Shown piece by piece: positions 1 to 11,908 of a stretch of DNA of 64,000 nucleotides. The position numbers were made by a program, and so were the translations under genes. Where the stretch lies: NCBI RefSeq assembly GCF_000006565.2, contig NC_031477.1, forward strand, positions 2,946,043-3,010,042, given 5' to 3'. Under the pieces are notes generated by a model. The model had not been told where the DNA came from. It worked only from the letters and a program-made list of their open reading frames with translations, and made no database searches. Position 1 is the stretch's first letter; every line of letters starts with the position of its first letter. This stretch comes from Toxoplasma gondii ME49. Taxonomy: Eukaryota > Apicomplexa > Conoidasida > Eucoccidiorida > Sarcocystidae.

Positions 1-377
1 TAATTGCTCGTGGATCCTGTGCATTGCGTGCATTACGCGTGCAGGCAAAGACCGGTGAGGGAAGGCGAAGCGGGGTCATGGGCCTCTGAGGAGACATGCA
101 ACGCATCCGTTCACTCCTAGGTGTGGCAGCGATCCTTCCACGGTCGATTGCGGGTCCGCGCGTCGGCTCCATGGACTGCGACCGTGCACGACGGACGGGG
201 GAAGATGCGGAACCTTCTAACAGAGGTACGGTTGTGATGGGGCTCGTGTGTGCTGAAGTTGTGTGAAGATGTGAGGGAACCTTTTGGATCGTTCCGGCAG
301 TGTCACGGCTGTTAAGAAACATTTCCGTCTGGGAATCAACGTCATCTCCATCGAAGGACCTGTGAGACGACTTTGGA

Positions 378-1398
378 TTGGAGAATGATTCTTCAGCACC
401 TGGCATGTTAAGCGGCTGGCAGGAGCCCTCCGTAGTCGGCCGCGTTGCCCCGCTCGACCCCTCTACGCCGGGATGCCGCAAATCGGTGGAGCACGAAGGA
501 GATCTATTTCTCAAGATCGTGCATGGCGGTGAGCGATCCACACCGAAACTTATGGGGCTCGAGGGTCTTTCCAAGATGGCACTAGAACATGGCTCCCCCA
601 TTCCGAAAGAGCCGATTTCTTCCGGACTCCGTCCAGTACCTCCGGGAGGATGATGCGCTACAGATGAATAAGGGGGGCCCAAGAAAGGGGAAGGAATTAA
701 TGTTTTTTCAGCGTGCGCCACTCCCCCGCGACTTTTTTTGGACACATGTGATGCACCCGACGCTGAAGCGTGCTGCCGTCTAACCTCAGTAACCCATGCG
801 GCCCCAGGCGCGGCAAACGAAGTGAGAGAAATGGGCACCATTCTATCGTGATGCCCTCCAGCAGTGGCAGTGACATATTCATGCGGATTACGGCCGGAGG
901 CGGGCGATAACCTAGGAGTCCCAGACTCTCGAAGGTCAGACTCGCGACTGTTTCCGAAGCAGTTGCCTCTTCGTGGCGACTGGGGAAAAGCACAACTCGG
1001 TACATAACCGTCACCCGCGACGCCCTCGGCAGTTTGGGTCCCGGTTGTATCACTTACTGTCCGGTCACCTGTGCGAGACTGCGTGGCAAGAGGGCCCGAG
1101 CCTCGGAATGGTGAATTCGCGACGCACTGAAGGCGACGCGGAGAAAGCGCTGTGCGCGTCTCCTGTGACAGTGAAAACGTTTGGTCGCCATTGGAATGAG
1201 AAGAGGAGTGAAGAAGCTCTGACGGACGGGGAGGACCCAGAAAAAGAGACGACTGTGTACCCACTGCTTCGTCAGTTGAAGTATGTTGCGGGTGCTGGAG
1301 CGATGACACCGCATGGGACGGTCCTTCCGAAGAAGCTAACGGATGGAAACGGCTGTCTGTCTCAAGGCAACGAGGAGCCATTGGAAGACAGCGGGTAG
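378..1398 (+). other. Weak coding-like stretch, gene model unresolved
   Basis: Two plus-strand open stretches (about 378-653 and 973-1398) have a more protein-like composition (acidic, Lys- and Gly-containing) than the opposing minus frames, which read as Arg/His/Leu-rich shadows. I could not find a convincing donor/acceptor pair linking them, nor a start for the second block, whose frame opens without an ATG. They may be exons of one hypothetical gene or chance open frames in a GC-rich patch. No domain is recognised. Confidence 0.2.
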
Positions 1399-1437
1399 GA
1401 AACCACTGGTCAAATTGCCTTCCACTTTCACGTAAAA

Positions 1438-1794
1438 ATGGCCGTGGAGGTCCCGGATGACCTGACGGAGTGGCAACCGATCCGAAGCGGTGGTGCCGGT
1501 GCGAGATACTCTGCGCCGGCTCGGAAAACGATCTCAGCGATGCTGAACTTGAAACTGGATACGAAGACTGTTGGCGGCAGGATTCAAAATTGTAACTGTA
1601 TTGGCTGCGATCAGAGACGTGACGAAGGTTATTACTGGCTTCTAAGGAGTTGTAGCTCTCGTGTTGCTCTTGCGTACTCCAGTTGTTTGGCTGTGAACCG
1701 GAAACTTCATGCGAAACGCTCGGAGGCAGTAAGCCATGTACGCGCGCACCGGACGGAATACGGCCATGCGTTTCATCTGCAGGGCTACAAATAG
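1438..1794 (+). CDS. Possible small hypothetical protein (118 aa)
   Basis: An ATG at 1438 lies in an AAAAATGGCC context, close to the AAAATGG context seen at the p115 gene of this window. The frame stays open for 118 codons and starts MAVEVPDDLTEWQPIRSGG. The first 60 residues look protein-like; the remainder is Cys/Arg/His-rich and could be intron read-through. No domain, signal peptide or membrane segment is recognised. It could be a first exon, with a donor somewhere before the stop. Real coding status is uncertain. Confidence 0.22.
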   Translation: MAVEVPDDLTEWQPIRSGGAGARYSAPARKTISAMLNLKLDTKTVGGRIQNCNCIGCDQRRDEGYYWLLRSCSSRVALAYSSCLAVNRKLHAKRSEAVSHVRAHRTEYGHAFHLQGYK

Positions 1795-2948
1795 ATTGGG
1801 GCTTCAATTGAAAATCGAGGGAACTGTCTGCGTTTGGCGGTGTGCCAGCGTTAGGGATGGCATAATTTGCTGGTGCATCTGCTTCCGGCATTGACGTCCT
1901 GCTGGCAGAGGCACAGCCTGTGCAGAAAAGAGCCGGCCGCTTCGTAGAACCGATAGAATCACGAGAGTCGACAACAGAGACGACACCGATGGGTTGATCC
2001 TTAGGTGCCACCCGGCTCTGAATGCTGCAGACGTTGGCTTGCATCGGTCCCTGCTGTGAAACGTATGCACCCTCTGGCGCTACACAGTGGGCCGCCAAAG
2101 AAGGCGTAGAATGCACTTTATTAGGAAACCCATCAGGGGCATGTCCGTGGATGCAGCAACTTGGAGAAGGAGAGTGGAGAACGTTCGGCGCATCGGCTGA
2201 CATGCCGCTGACCAGCCGTTGAGGCCTGTGAGTGACGCCTGTGGTGCCAGCACCTGCAGCTGGAGGAGGGTTCATACGTAGGCGACTGGGGCAAGCGTAC
2301 GGCAGCCTCATTTGACTTGTATCGAGGTCGTGTGTCAGCTGTCTTTCCGCCACGTGAGACGCCAAACAGGGGCAACTCGTCGAGCGATGCAAGCTTGCTC
2401 CAAGGCCGCAACATGCTGGGGGACAGTGTGTGGATGTATGGTCGGCAGACGTACCTGGCAAATGCGGAGACCAACTCGCAGGCATACTCAAGAGGTCCGC
2501 AGAGACACCCCTGCGGAGACCCTTGAAACGGCAACTGCTTCGTTGAGCATGTGGGTCGGTGTCCAGCAACGAGAACTCTGAATAGCAAAACACGAGATAG
2601 GCAATAACTGGACGTATACTATTCCTTCTTAGACGAACTCGGGGTCAACATTGTTCACGCAGTGCGCCGTTTAAGCGTTCATGATTGTAGCTATAAATGC
2701 CCCACCAGTTTCAGACAGGCGTTGATGAGTATTGTTCACAGGGGATGGCAGAGGCGCTACAGGTACACCGATTAAACAGACATGTACCCCTGAAGAGGTT
2801 GCACGCCACCGCATATGCCAACCAACACATTTCTCACCGATAGGACGAGCCAGTAGCCTAACCCAGTTCTGCTGCTCCTCAGTACTTCTGTAGTTACAAG
2901 ATAGCTTGCGCATGTTGTTTGCTGGCATGTTGCTTGGGTGGTCGGAAT
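1795..2948. other. No convincing gene
   Basis: Short overlapping open frames occur on both strands, none with a good start context or matching splice sites. I see nothing that can be called here. It is downstream of the minus-strand open frame that ends at 2949 and may hold its 3' untranslated region. Confidence 0.4.
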
Positions 2949-4904
2949 TCACGTTTCCTTGGGATTTGCCGCATTGGGGACCACCATGATAATATGTGGC
3001 CGAGCTGCAACGTCGCAACCAGCCGGACTTAGTTCAGTTGCCCCCTGTAAACCAATTCCTTCCCCAGATACGTCATCAGCACCGTACGCGAATCTAGATG
3101 TGCAGGAACAGGAACAAACGGCATGAGATGGGTTTAACTGGAAACGATAGTCTGACTCAGCATACATCGGATGCGGTTGCTTACTTGGTAACGCTGCTGA
3201 CGGTTCTTGACGCAACGGTGCCTCAACAGAGTGTTCATGCGGACGAAGGTAAATGCCCCCGGAGACAGTTCCTCCGTCATCGTTGATATTGGCGCTCCTG
3301 ACAGGCGGGCCTCCAGGTTTGGATGGCGGGTGCAAAGCTGAAGTTGCTTTCCGCGCACATTTACCGGCTGTCCGAGGCCGTGCCTGTCCCTGCGAATAGC
3401 GCGTGGGATCTGCGTCAAGCGCGCTACAGCTGTCGCCGCAAGAAACCCCAGAACTGCCTCCATGCATGCATCTAGAACCCGAAGAGGGTCCGAGACCAGA
3501 AGCGTAGCCACCGCGTGTCAGCGACCGACGAAGCCTACTAGGCGACCTGGGGATCGTGACAACATCATCAGGCCTTGACAAGTTTCCGCAAGAAGCAGAC
3601 ATACGACAGCCGGCTTCAATCGCAGGCGTAGAGAGCCAATGACAACTGTCAACCCAGACTGGAGTCTCCGCCGCCCGCTGGTGTACTGCAGCAGTGGCAT
3701 GTCCACGACTACCAGCTGGGACATTGTTGTTTCTTATACCCGTTGATGAATGAGGTAATCGATGGTCGCAAGGATGATGTACACCCCTCTCTAGGAGCGT
3801 ATGTCGACATCGAGAGACCAGGGTATCCGCAGAGCAGTTTTCTTGCAGTCCCTGGTCTACATGCCATTCTGTCGAATCCCTACGACCACTCCTTGGAACG
3901 GATACTGCTCTTCTCAGTTCACGAGAAAACTCCGGAGCCGACATTCCAAGGCTCCTCCTGTGTCTCGACGGAAAGCATCTAGAGTGACGCTGCTCGTCTG
4001 CCCAGAGGCTGGGCCGGTCAGACGGCGCCGCGGTTGTTGTTGAGGCTGCGCGGAATTCCGGAACAGCGGCGTACTGGCTGTCACAGGATGGCAGTCGAGG
4101 AACGTGGTTGGCTTCTCGAACACTATATGAATGATGCAGCGAGCCCCGATCGCCTTGTGAAAAATACAGAGGATCCGATGCCCAAGTGTCTGACCAGACG
4201 CCAGACGCGTCGGGCGAACACGCGGTGGCGAGAGGAGATGATAGCAAATGAGGCGGAGCGGAGGCGGACGTATGGTGGTGGCAGTGGGAAATCTGAGTTT
4301 GTCCATGTTGCGGTGTCAAGTGCGAAGCGCGAGTTAGGCTTCTTCCTCTCCGACTTTGACCAGGGTGTCGAATCGTCTGTATCCTCTCTCCAAAAAGTCT
4401 GTTCGAGACAAAATCGGGGTCGTCAATAGTCGCGGGCATTCCAACAATGGAAACAGACACGAGGGGTGACGACAGGGCGTTTCCCTGCATTGACAGTGCT
4501 CCGGCAGCACCAGATCCACCTCCGACACCCAGGGAAATGGTCGAAGGGCTAGTTCGCGTGATGGCAGTAGGGAGTCCATGAGAACAGACGTTGACAGTGA
4601 TATGCGGTAGCGACAGAACAGGAACAGTGGAGGGGGTCAGCGACGCTGACCGGACCGGCGTTATTGAAGGAACCACATGGCTGCACGACAGACGTCTTGT
4701 TGGATGGTCACAGCAACCTAACAGAGGACCGTATTGGCTCGGGACACCCAAACCTGGAGACACCGTAACGGACGGTGATGCCGATTCAGACGATACAGGG
4801 ACCCTGTGCGGCAACGTAACCCCGTCAGGAAGAGCGGACCGAGGGCCACCTCCAACGGTCGTGGTGGGCTCCCCAACCCCTTTGGTTGAAGGGGTCGACC
4901 GCAT
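2949..4904 (-). CDS. Hypothetical protein, 651 aa, low complexity
   Basis: A 652-codon uninterrupted minus-strand frame runs from an ATG at 4904 to TGA at 2949; an in-frame stop lies about 70 nt upstream, so the ATG is a natural start unless an upstream exon exists. A frame this long is unlikely by chance at this composition. The product is rich in Ser, Pro, Thr, Arg and His, with no transmembrane segment, signal peptide or domain that I recognise. Short polar runs such as CSCSCTS near the C-terminus are typical of lineage-specific coccidian proteins. The high Cys/His/Arg content is a warning that it could be a fortuitous antisense frame, though the opposite frames are much more broken. Function unknown. 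Confidence 0.45.
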   Translation of the reverse strand: MRSTPSTKGVGEPTTTVGGGPRSALPDGVTLPHRVPVSSESASPSVTVSPGLGVPSQYGPLLGCCDHPTRRLSCSHVVPSITPVRSASLTPSTVPVLSLPHITVNVCSHGLPTAITRTSPSTISLGVGGGSGAAGALSMQGNALSSPLVSVSIVGMPATIDDPDFVSNRLFGERIQTIRHPGQSRRGRSLTRASHLTPQHGQTQISHCHHHTSASAPPHLLSSPLATACSPDASGVWSDTWASDPLYFSQGDRGSLHHSYSVREANHVPRLPSCDSQYAAVPEFRAASTTTAAPSDRPSLWADEQRHSRCFPSRHRRSLGMSAPEFSRELRRAVSVPRSGRRDSTEWHVDQGLQENCSADTLVSRCRHTLLERGVHHPCDHRLPHSSTGIRNNNVPAGSRGHATAAVHQRAAETPVWVDSCHWLSTPAIEAGCRMSASCGNLSRPDDVVTIPRSPSRLRRSLTRGGYASGLGPSSGSRCMHGGSSGVSCGDSCSALDADPTRYSQGQARPRTAGKCARKATSALHPPSKPGGPPVRSANINDDGGTVSGGIYLRPHEHSVEAPLRQEPSAALPSKQPHPMYAESDYRFQLNPSHAVCSCSCTSRFAYGADDVSGEGIGLQGATELSPAGCDVAARPHIIMVVPNAANPKET

Positions 4905-6989
4905 AGTAACAAGAGCGAAGCCACCGCCACTCCATCCCGCGCGTTTCCGAAAGGACGCCTTACAGATTCAAGGCACTGGTCACAATCCTCTTTCATCTAT
5001 TACGGGGCCGCCGTACCGCGGTTCTGTAACTCGTAACAGATAAGAAAGTACTACTCTCTCTAGCATTGATTCAGGTCATCTTTCTGGCTTCTCCTCTCCC
5101 AACATCATTCGCGCAGTGCAGCAGCTCTCTGGGCAACGTTTTTCGCAAGAGTCCGAAAGAAATCCAGAGTGAATAAAAGCCTTATCTTGAGCTACACTGT
5201 CAGCAGTCATCTTGGCAACTGAGATTTCTCCGTCTCGTTCACGCGGTTGTCGGGACAGTTGAGAAGAGTTTACACTGAAAAACAGTGAACCCTCCCCTCT
5301 AAATAGGACCTGCAAAAGTCCCCCCAAGGACATTAAATACTATGTACCCCAAAATATGTTTCCTTCGCTGACCGTTTTGTTTACAGCAAGCTTGCTGTTT
5401 CGAGACAGAGCCGTATGATATCATTCATTTGAAGACGAGGTGACTAAGAGGAGCCTAGCATCATCGTCGTTGTCTATAGCAGGTCTCGCCTTGAGTCGCC
5501 GGTACGAAATGTTCGGTTTACGTGGAGTGGCTGAATCGGAGCAAAGAACAGGAACAAGTCGGACCCCCTGTTAATGTAGCTGTGCGATGATCTTCAAGAA
5601 TCAAGTAGAGAGATACACAGCAGAAGTGAAACATGAGATGCCGCGAGGTGTTAACCAGAATTTCCAGCGCAATAGGCGAAATTCAGACCTTGGAGTGTCA
5701 TCGCTGGAGAATGAGGCAAGCCTGTGCGATTTCAGATATAAAAGAGAAGGTTAGACGCAGCCAGATCAAGTACATAGCTCCTGCGGTCCGAAAATACACA
5801 AATGCAACGCAGGGTTTATCTGGTTGTTGGTCTGACACGTACGATTCTTCTTTGGTCACTTGAGTCACCGAGTGGAGGGGCTCGCAGCCATGATAATCGG
5901 CACGGAAAAAATGCAGCACAGGAAGTGGCAGACCACATCGAGGTGATGGACTTGAATCACACGATATTGACGGATAGACGACTTCACAAAATGAAAAAAA
6001 CGACATAGTGTGTGAAGGTGAAAAAGGTGCTGTCAAAAAAATATGGGCAAAGTTGACAACAGCGAAGCCGTGTGCAGCAATTGTGCCTGCGCGGTGACCG
6101 GGCAGCATCACTCAAGATTCTTTCACTTTGTTGCGTTGGCTGTAGTCCTCAGTAATGCACCGAGAAAGCAGCTCTCCCTTCAGATAATGCTCTATAGTCA
6201 GTTGAAGTAGATCTGTTTAAAACTTTCAAACAGCAGTACATGCATAAGCCTCACCAACAAGACACTAGCAACTCGCGTTGCCCGAACCACCGAGCACAAC
6301 CGCGGGACACAGCCGTTGCTCGCGTTATTTTTGACTCAAACAGAGAGCATTTACGTGCAGCAGTAGAAAAATAGTATTTTGGAGAGAAAATAAATCACTC
6401 ACCAGGCCGGCCTACGCATGAACGTCCGGAAAATATGATGAGCAGGTTGCGCACTGTGTACTGCTCAACAAGCCCGAAGCTTCGTAAGCGACAGCGGAAA
6501 CAATGCCAACATCCACATAGTTGTGGAAACCTTCTGGTTCAACAGAGTAGAATGCCAATCTGTCAGATTTCCAGAATGTGTTATACGATCCTTCTGTTTC
6601 TTCTCCCTGAGTGGGCTAGAGGGCAATTCGATCCAGGTTTTTCTAGAGGCTGAAAAGGTATAGATGTATGAATCTGCTTGAAGCTTCGTGGGGTACCGTG
6701 GTTCAGTTCCGAGGACGGAAAGAGGCTCAACCATAAATGCGTTCAAGCGCGTGTTAATGAGAGCTCGTGGACTGGTATCCCTGTTTGTATCGGAATAGAT
6801 GGCCACAGATGTATCGTAGTGCAGGTGAGTCTGGACGTTTTTTTGAGAGCTTAGTTTACTCGAAACTCGCTCGACTGCGAACAGCTACCCAATAGCGATA
6901 AAAAAACAAAGCCGATACACATGAAAAAGTTTGAGGTCGCATGAAAGATCCCGGAATAGCAGGGGCTGTAAGGCACAAGTCAGTTTTGG
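4905..6989. other. Mostly non-coding; possible isolated exon near 6672-6824
   Basis: About 2.1 kb with only short frames. A plus-strand open stretch of 51 codons (6672-6824) ends exactly at CAG|GTGAGT, a near-perfect splice donor, and reads like protein (ending GIDGHRCIVVQ). No partner acceptor or start was found. On the minus strand a frame at 6806-6465 also has a partly protein-like N-terminal half. Neither is strong enough to call a gene. It may simply be the spacer downstream of the minus-strand gene ending at 6990. Confidence 0.3.
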
Positions 6990-9900
6990 TCATTGTATCG
7001 CAAATTCGGCAGGCGGAGAGTCTGACTTGCTGTCTGCATTAGCCTCCACAAATGCCTCAATTCCGGGGAACAAGCGATTAACTACAATGTCAGATAGTGT
7101 GTGTAGCATAGGGTCATTTTCTACAAAACTCACAAGATGCGCTGCAACTTCAACGTTTTCATCCCCTGCATCGGTTCCTTCTAACCGTTTTTCCCCTCCC
7201 GGCATGTGTGGCTCAACAAGCGTTCTGTGAGCGTCCTTGAGTATCTCTAGCGTGGGTCCGAGATGTCTGCGGAAGAACTGAGACAGCCTTCCGAACGTGG
7301 GATCAGAAGATGCAAGGGCCTGAACTACCTCTCCCGTAGAGATATCCGTCAAATCGGGGCCGTGCCTGTCCAACAAAGCGTGTACAAAGCGTTCGTCTTG
7401 CAGAACTAGCCTGTTGACGAGCTGTGCTATTGTTAACGGGTTGCCAGACACGAATTCTCCTCCGTAGTATTCTGTAGGCTGCAGCATTGTTCTTGTAAGA
7501 GATGATGCTGCCACATTGAGCGGCGACATATAAGCATCAGCATTTGAGCTTGAAGGAGGCTGAGGCTGCACTCCAGGAGGCAGCTGTTGCAGAAAAGGTG
7601 TGCCCGTATAGGCAGTGTTGAAAGGTTGCAGGTTACCTGTCACAACGCTAGGCAAGACCGCTGGTTTTATCGTTCCCGCTGTCGTCGGAACTTCGGGCAA
7701 TATGTGGGACTGAGGGGAAGAAGATACATTTAAGGGCTTCTCCGGCGGTGTCTTCGATGTTACGATCGGATGCAAGTCTGCTTCACTCAGATTTAACTCT
7801 CCCTTGTAACCGGCATCCGCCCAATGGCTTCGGTAACTCCCTGGTTGACGTTCAGGTGAAGGAGGTGCCGTGTGCTGTTTAGCCTCAGAAATGACTAGAC
7901 GAACTTGTGTTTGTAATGGTTCCTGTTCATCCTGTACTATTAACGGGCCCGCACTGATGGGGTACTCTGGCCTATACGATAGCTTTCCGGTTAGTGGAGC
8001 ACCAGTGAACGAGTAAGGAGACGGTGCTAAGCCGTATGTTGGAAGTTGTCCTGCAATAGTATCGTTCAAAATACAAGAGAAAAGCAATTATTTCCAAGAG
8101 AGTAGATATCGGTCGCCGCACCATTGTGTTCAGCGCCCAGTGTAGCGTGCTACACGACTTAGTGTGGATATGAAAAGTCTGCGTGTAGTAAATGGCTGCG
8201 CTTCAAAAGTGGAAGTGAAGAGCTGAGTACCAACTTGTTGGCGTAGTGTTTCCTGACGGGTGATCTTCATGGTCTGAAGAGGTTGTCTACAATTCGGCAA
8301 GTATTTGACCCACGGATGCATATGCCCAGCGTATTCCAAGAAGACCTCTGTTTGTCCGTACTAAAAGGTCTACCAAGTCAGTCGGCACCGTATGCGATTT
8401 TGTGAAACTCAACATCTGAAATCAAAATAAGCCTTGTGTGTTGACATCAGCAAGCGCGCGGGTGCGAGATTGTTGTAAGATTATTACCAAGATCTTTTCC
8501 ATTAATATAGATAGATGCAAAGTATTCCCTATTCGACGGAAGCCAAGCCACCACCTCAGGACTGCCTTCTGAACACACCCGAAGCTCTTGGAGGCATTTG
8601 AGGCATCCAAGCAGTCTGTGTACGGATCAGCGGTGAAGCATAGAGCTCCCCTTGACCGTGTGCAACCATAACAGCTGGGTTTGTTACGAGGCGCATATTC
8701 ATCGTCTGAGGCGAGGTAACTTCGAGAAATCCCCTCGAAGGCATCGGCACCTCATACGGGTATGCCAGCGGACCGTGAAAGGCAACTGGGGACGTGCCCG
8801 CCTGCGCTGACAGCAAATAACCGTGAGTAAAAAAGGAGACGTTCGTGTAAGTGTTACAACATCAGCGACACGCCACCGCTTTCCTGCCTATCTGGTACAG
8901 GACTATACAGAAGTTCACTGAGTTCCATCATTTGAGGGGATTCTCGCAAAAGCACCTGAGGAAGTAACGGCTGTTGATGTTGTTCTGCTGCGCCGCGCGC
9001 TTCTGCCTAATCGGAACTACGAGACGGGCTCCCACCGTCCATGAGGTTCACAAGCACAATCATTCTGTACCAACAAGCAACAGAGCCATCGTCAGTTCAG
9101 CCGCCACACTACCGTCTGTGTCTCTGTGCTACCTCAGCCTTGGGGAGATCGGCCAACGTTGGATAGATAAAAGAGAATACTCTTCCGCCTTTTAGATGTG
9201 TATATGGCGCATGCCACAGCTCATTATCCGTCTGTGATTGATTCTTTGTCTTTCTCCTGTAGCATCCTGACCCGTCGGTGATTTTAGCTGATGTCGTCGC
9301 TTACCTCCAATGGAAATCCTTCCGAGGAGGAACCACATATACGCTCCTGTCCAGCATGACGCCAGAAAACACCTGGCATATTTCTTGGAGGTGGAGAGCA
9401 ATAAGCGGACCGCCACGTGACTGAAACAGAACAGACGATTCCGCATTATAACCCGTCGCCACTGGACCACACTCAGGCACTTCGGCCAAAGCAGGGACAG
9501 AACGGGCACGCAGAGAAATGAATATATTGAACACATCAAGCTATCGAAATCAAGGGGCACATAATGCGTCGATGCTGTCCACAGCAGTGCAGATTGCTGA
9601 AGCAGCATGAGCGTAGAACTTAGGTGATCTATGCGGGGCGTATTATTTGGGAGGACAAGGACTGGAATGTACAAGATAGATACTCATCGCGCTACTTAGA
9701 TTTGCGTTACGACAAACGGACGCGAAGAATGACGGAAAACAATAGAGAAGTGCAATGCATGCTATTTCTTGTTCTTCGAACGGCGCTTGCCACAACTGCT
9801 ATCGGTATCAAGGCCGACGGGCAGAGGTACCTCGTTGCCAGAGACGCAAACGCGCACGGAAGCCGAGTTTCCTCCTACGACTACGAGCACACTTGTAGTG

Positions 9901-10300
9901 TGTACCTGAAGGCTTTCTCCTACGACGCCTTTTTAAAACGGAGGAATGCGCTGAGACTGTGCCAATGGCTCTTCACGACTACTAACAAATTTGTGACAAG
10001 CCGAACTTAGACACAAGATTCGCCGGCACAACGACAAAACTATGCATCAAACACATCGGGGAGTAGTCACCATGTGGTGTCTTAACAGTGATGGGAACTT
10101 TCGCCATTTAATACTCGAGCGGTTTCTAGTCTATGGGTGATTTCTTCATAAGTTTTCTGTTTGAGGCTTCTCCTGGGGCAGCCGCGAAGAAAAACCCTTT
10201 TCGGGTTACTCGCACTGAATCGATAATTTTTCTTAGAGTTAGGTTCGGAGATGGTGCGCGTTTGTAGATAAGTATAGCCTGAACCCCAGTTCCTCAAATT
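6990..10300 (-). CDS. Multi-exon Pro/Tyr/Gln-rich protein of unknown function (5' end unresolved)
   Basis: Reading the minus strand, a phase-consistent model joins exons 10300-10115, 9540-9305, 9064-9036 (29 nt), 9002-8877, 8806-8579, 8347-8156 and 8050-6990, ending in a stop after EFAIQ. Each junction uses GT-AG and keeps one frame; the strongest donor is GGAG|GTAAGC after 9305. The first exon shown has no ATG, so one or more upstream exons are missing. The product of about 685 residues is rich in Pro, Tyr, Gln and Ser (for example LPTYGLAPSPYSF), with a more ordered, helical-looking C-terminal part around LVLQDERFVHALLDRHGPD. No transmembrane segment or known domain is visible. A cytoskeletal or pellicle role would fit the composition but is only a guess. 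Several acceptors (8347 versus 8360, 10300 versus 10302) have alternatives. Confidence 0.6.
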
Positions 10301-11908
10301 CTCTTAATGGTAGACTACACAGCAGGACTTAATGTAGATGCAACCTCTTCGCGAGAAGCACGTCTGTTAAAATTCAACCAGCCGAGCAGGTTGTTACGTT
10401 TGCTTTCGGGCGGAGCACCGGGACTCTGAAAAGTCCGAATCTTACGTCAATCAAGACCGCAACAATGTTAACAGCCGAGCACGCGCATTTCCAGGTTCAT
10501 CCGTATTTCAAATGGCTGTATAATTCATCGTCATGCACTAGCGTTGGCATGAAGCCAGCCACAATAAAAGCAAGGCTAAACACTGGCGACACTTCTAAGC
10601 TCTAGAAACCTTTCGAAAGCATTTCGCTTCTCAAAAACGTATACCAACTCAGCCCACAGGGTGAGCCGGATACGCCTGCGATGTGTCAGGAACGAGTTGT
10701 TAGGCAAGGAATGATAATTCGGGCAAGCCTCAGCTGTGAAGTACTGTATCGGCAGAACTACAGAAGTTGTAATGTGGGGTAAGTGGACGGAGACGCAAGG
10801 AACAAAGTCTCGCTATTTCAGGTTGAGCACCATGTGTGCAAGGAGTTCAATGAAATTTTAGGTCATTCGTGGTGTCCTCCGGTTTTTGAAACTCCCCTGT
10901 CCAGATTATCACGAGCAGTAGATTTCGAGTTGACTCGACCGGGCCGTTCGCGTTTCTACGTTGGCTGTCTTGCCATCCAACAACCCCCTAGAGCGAGACA
11001 AACACCGTGCGCAGCATTGCATTTTCCGGGAGACAGGAGACACACCCACCGAAATTCTGGCATTGGAGAAGACCTTGTTTTCATTCTGTGATGCTCCTTC
11101 AGTAATCCCAGGATTCTCCTCTGATGCTTTTTCTGTTGGTCAACTACTTCTTCGCGTCAATTTTCCCTGAGAAATTACTCAAACACCTCTTCTCTATCTT
11201 CGCGCGTGGCTAAATGGTGGACGCATGCCTACTGCGAAATCCCTAGCGGCCGTCGATGCACAGCAACACTCCTTCACTTCTTTTGTGATCCTCTGGTTTT
11301 CACGTTTTCAAATCAGAGGTCAAGCCATCTGTACAATCTTACAAGATTTTGGTGTCTCAGATGCCGTCAGAGTCTGTAACCGTGTTTCATTAACGGTCAA
11401 GTCTTGAGTGTGCTTATCCGTCCGTCTGCGTGACGCGGTTTTGGGTCTACTTCTGTCACAACCAATGACTTCTCAACACAAAGAGACCCACCGAACACAA
11501 CTCGCGGTGTCCTTTGCCCCTTTCCGATGTACATTTTCTTGTCGTTGCCGCGAGGGTGGCCCCAGACTTCAAAGCGCTCCAGTGTCCACGGGAGTCTGCA
11601 AGTTGTCGTCTGGCGAATGCCGACAATCCTAAACTGTAGTGTCGCCGCTGTCTGTGCATGCGGCTGCAACCACCTGCATCTTCGTTTCCCGGATAGGCGG
11701 CGTTTGTAACCAGTGATAGTGCCTGCGACGAACAAGCTCAGAAAGCACCATGCAGCGTGTTTGGTACTCGATCCTTCTCGACAGCTGAATGGTGTCGGCC
11801 TCCGCACAGTTGCGGCTTTGTCATGGGAGTGAGGCCAGCTGGTCTGTTGATTGGCACTGATGTTTGTTTCCATCTCTGTTGATTTATCTCTCCAATCTTT
11901 TTTACACG
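10301..11908. other. Intergenic region between divergent genes
   Basis: This 1.6 kb lies between the leftward unknown gene and the rightward P5B ATPase, so it should contain the promoter of the ATPase and the missing 5' end of the leftward gene. Plus-strand open frames near 10783-11170 and 11864 upstream of the ATG lack start or splice support. I see no TATA-like element that I would call and no repeat. Confidence 0.5.

Noticed and set aside
11205..11260. GTGGCTAAATGGT resembling a tRNA D-arm
   Set aside because: No matching anticodon stem or T-loop within the expected distance.
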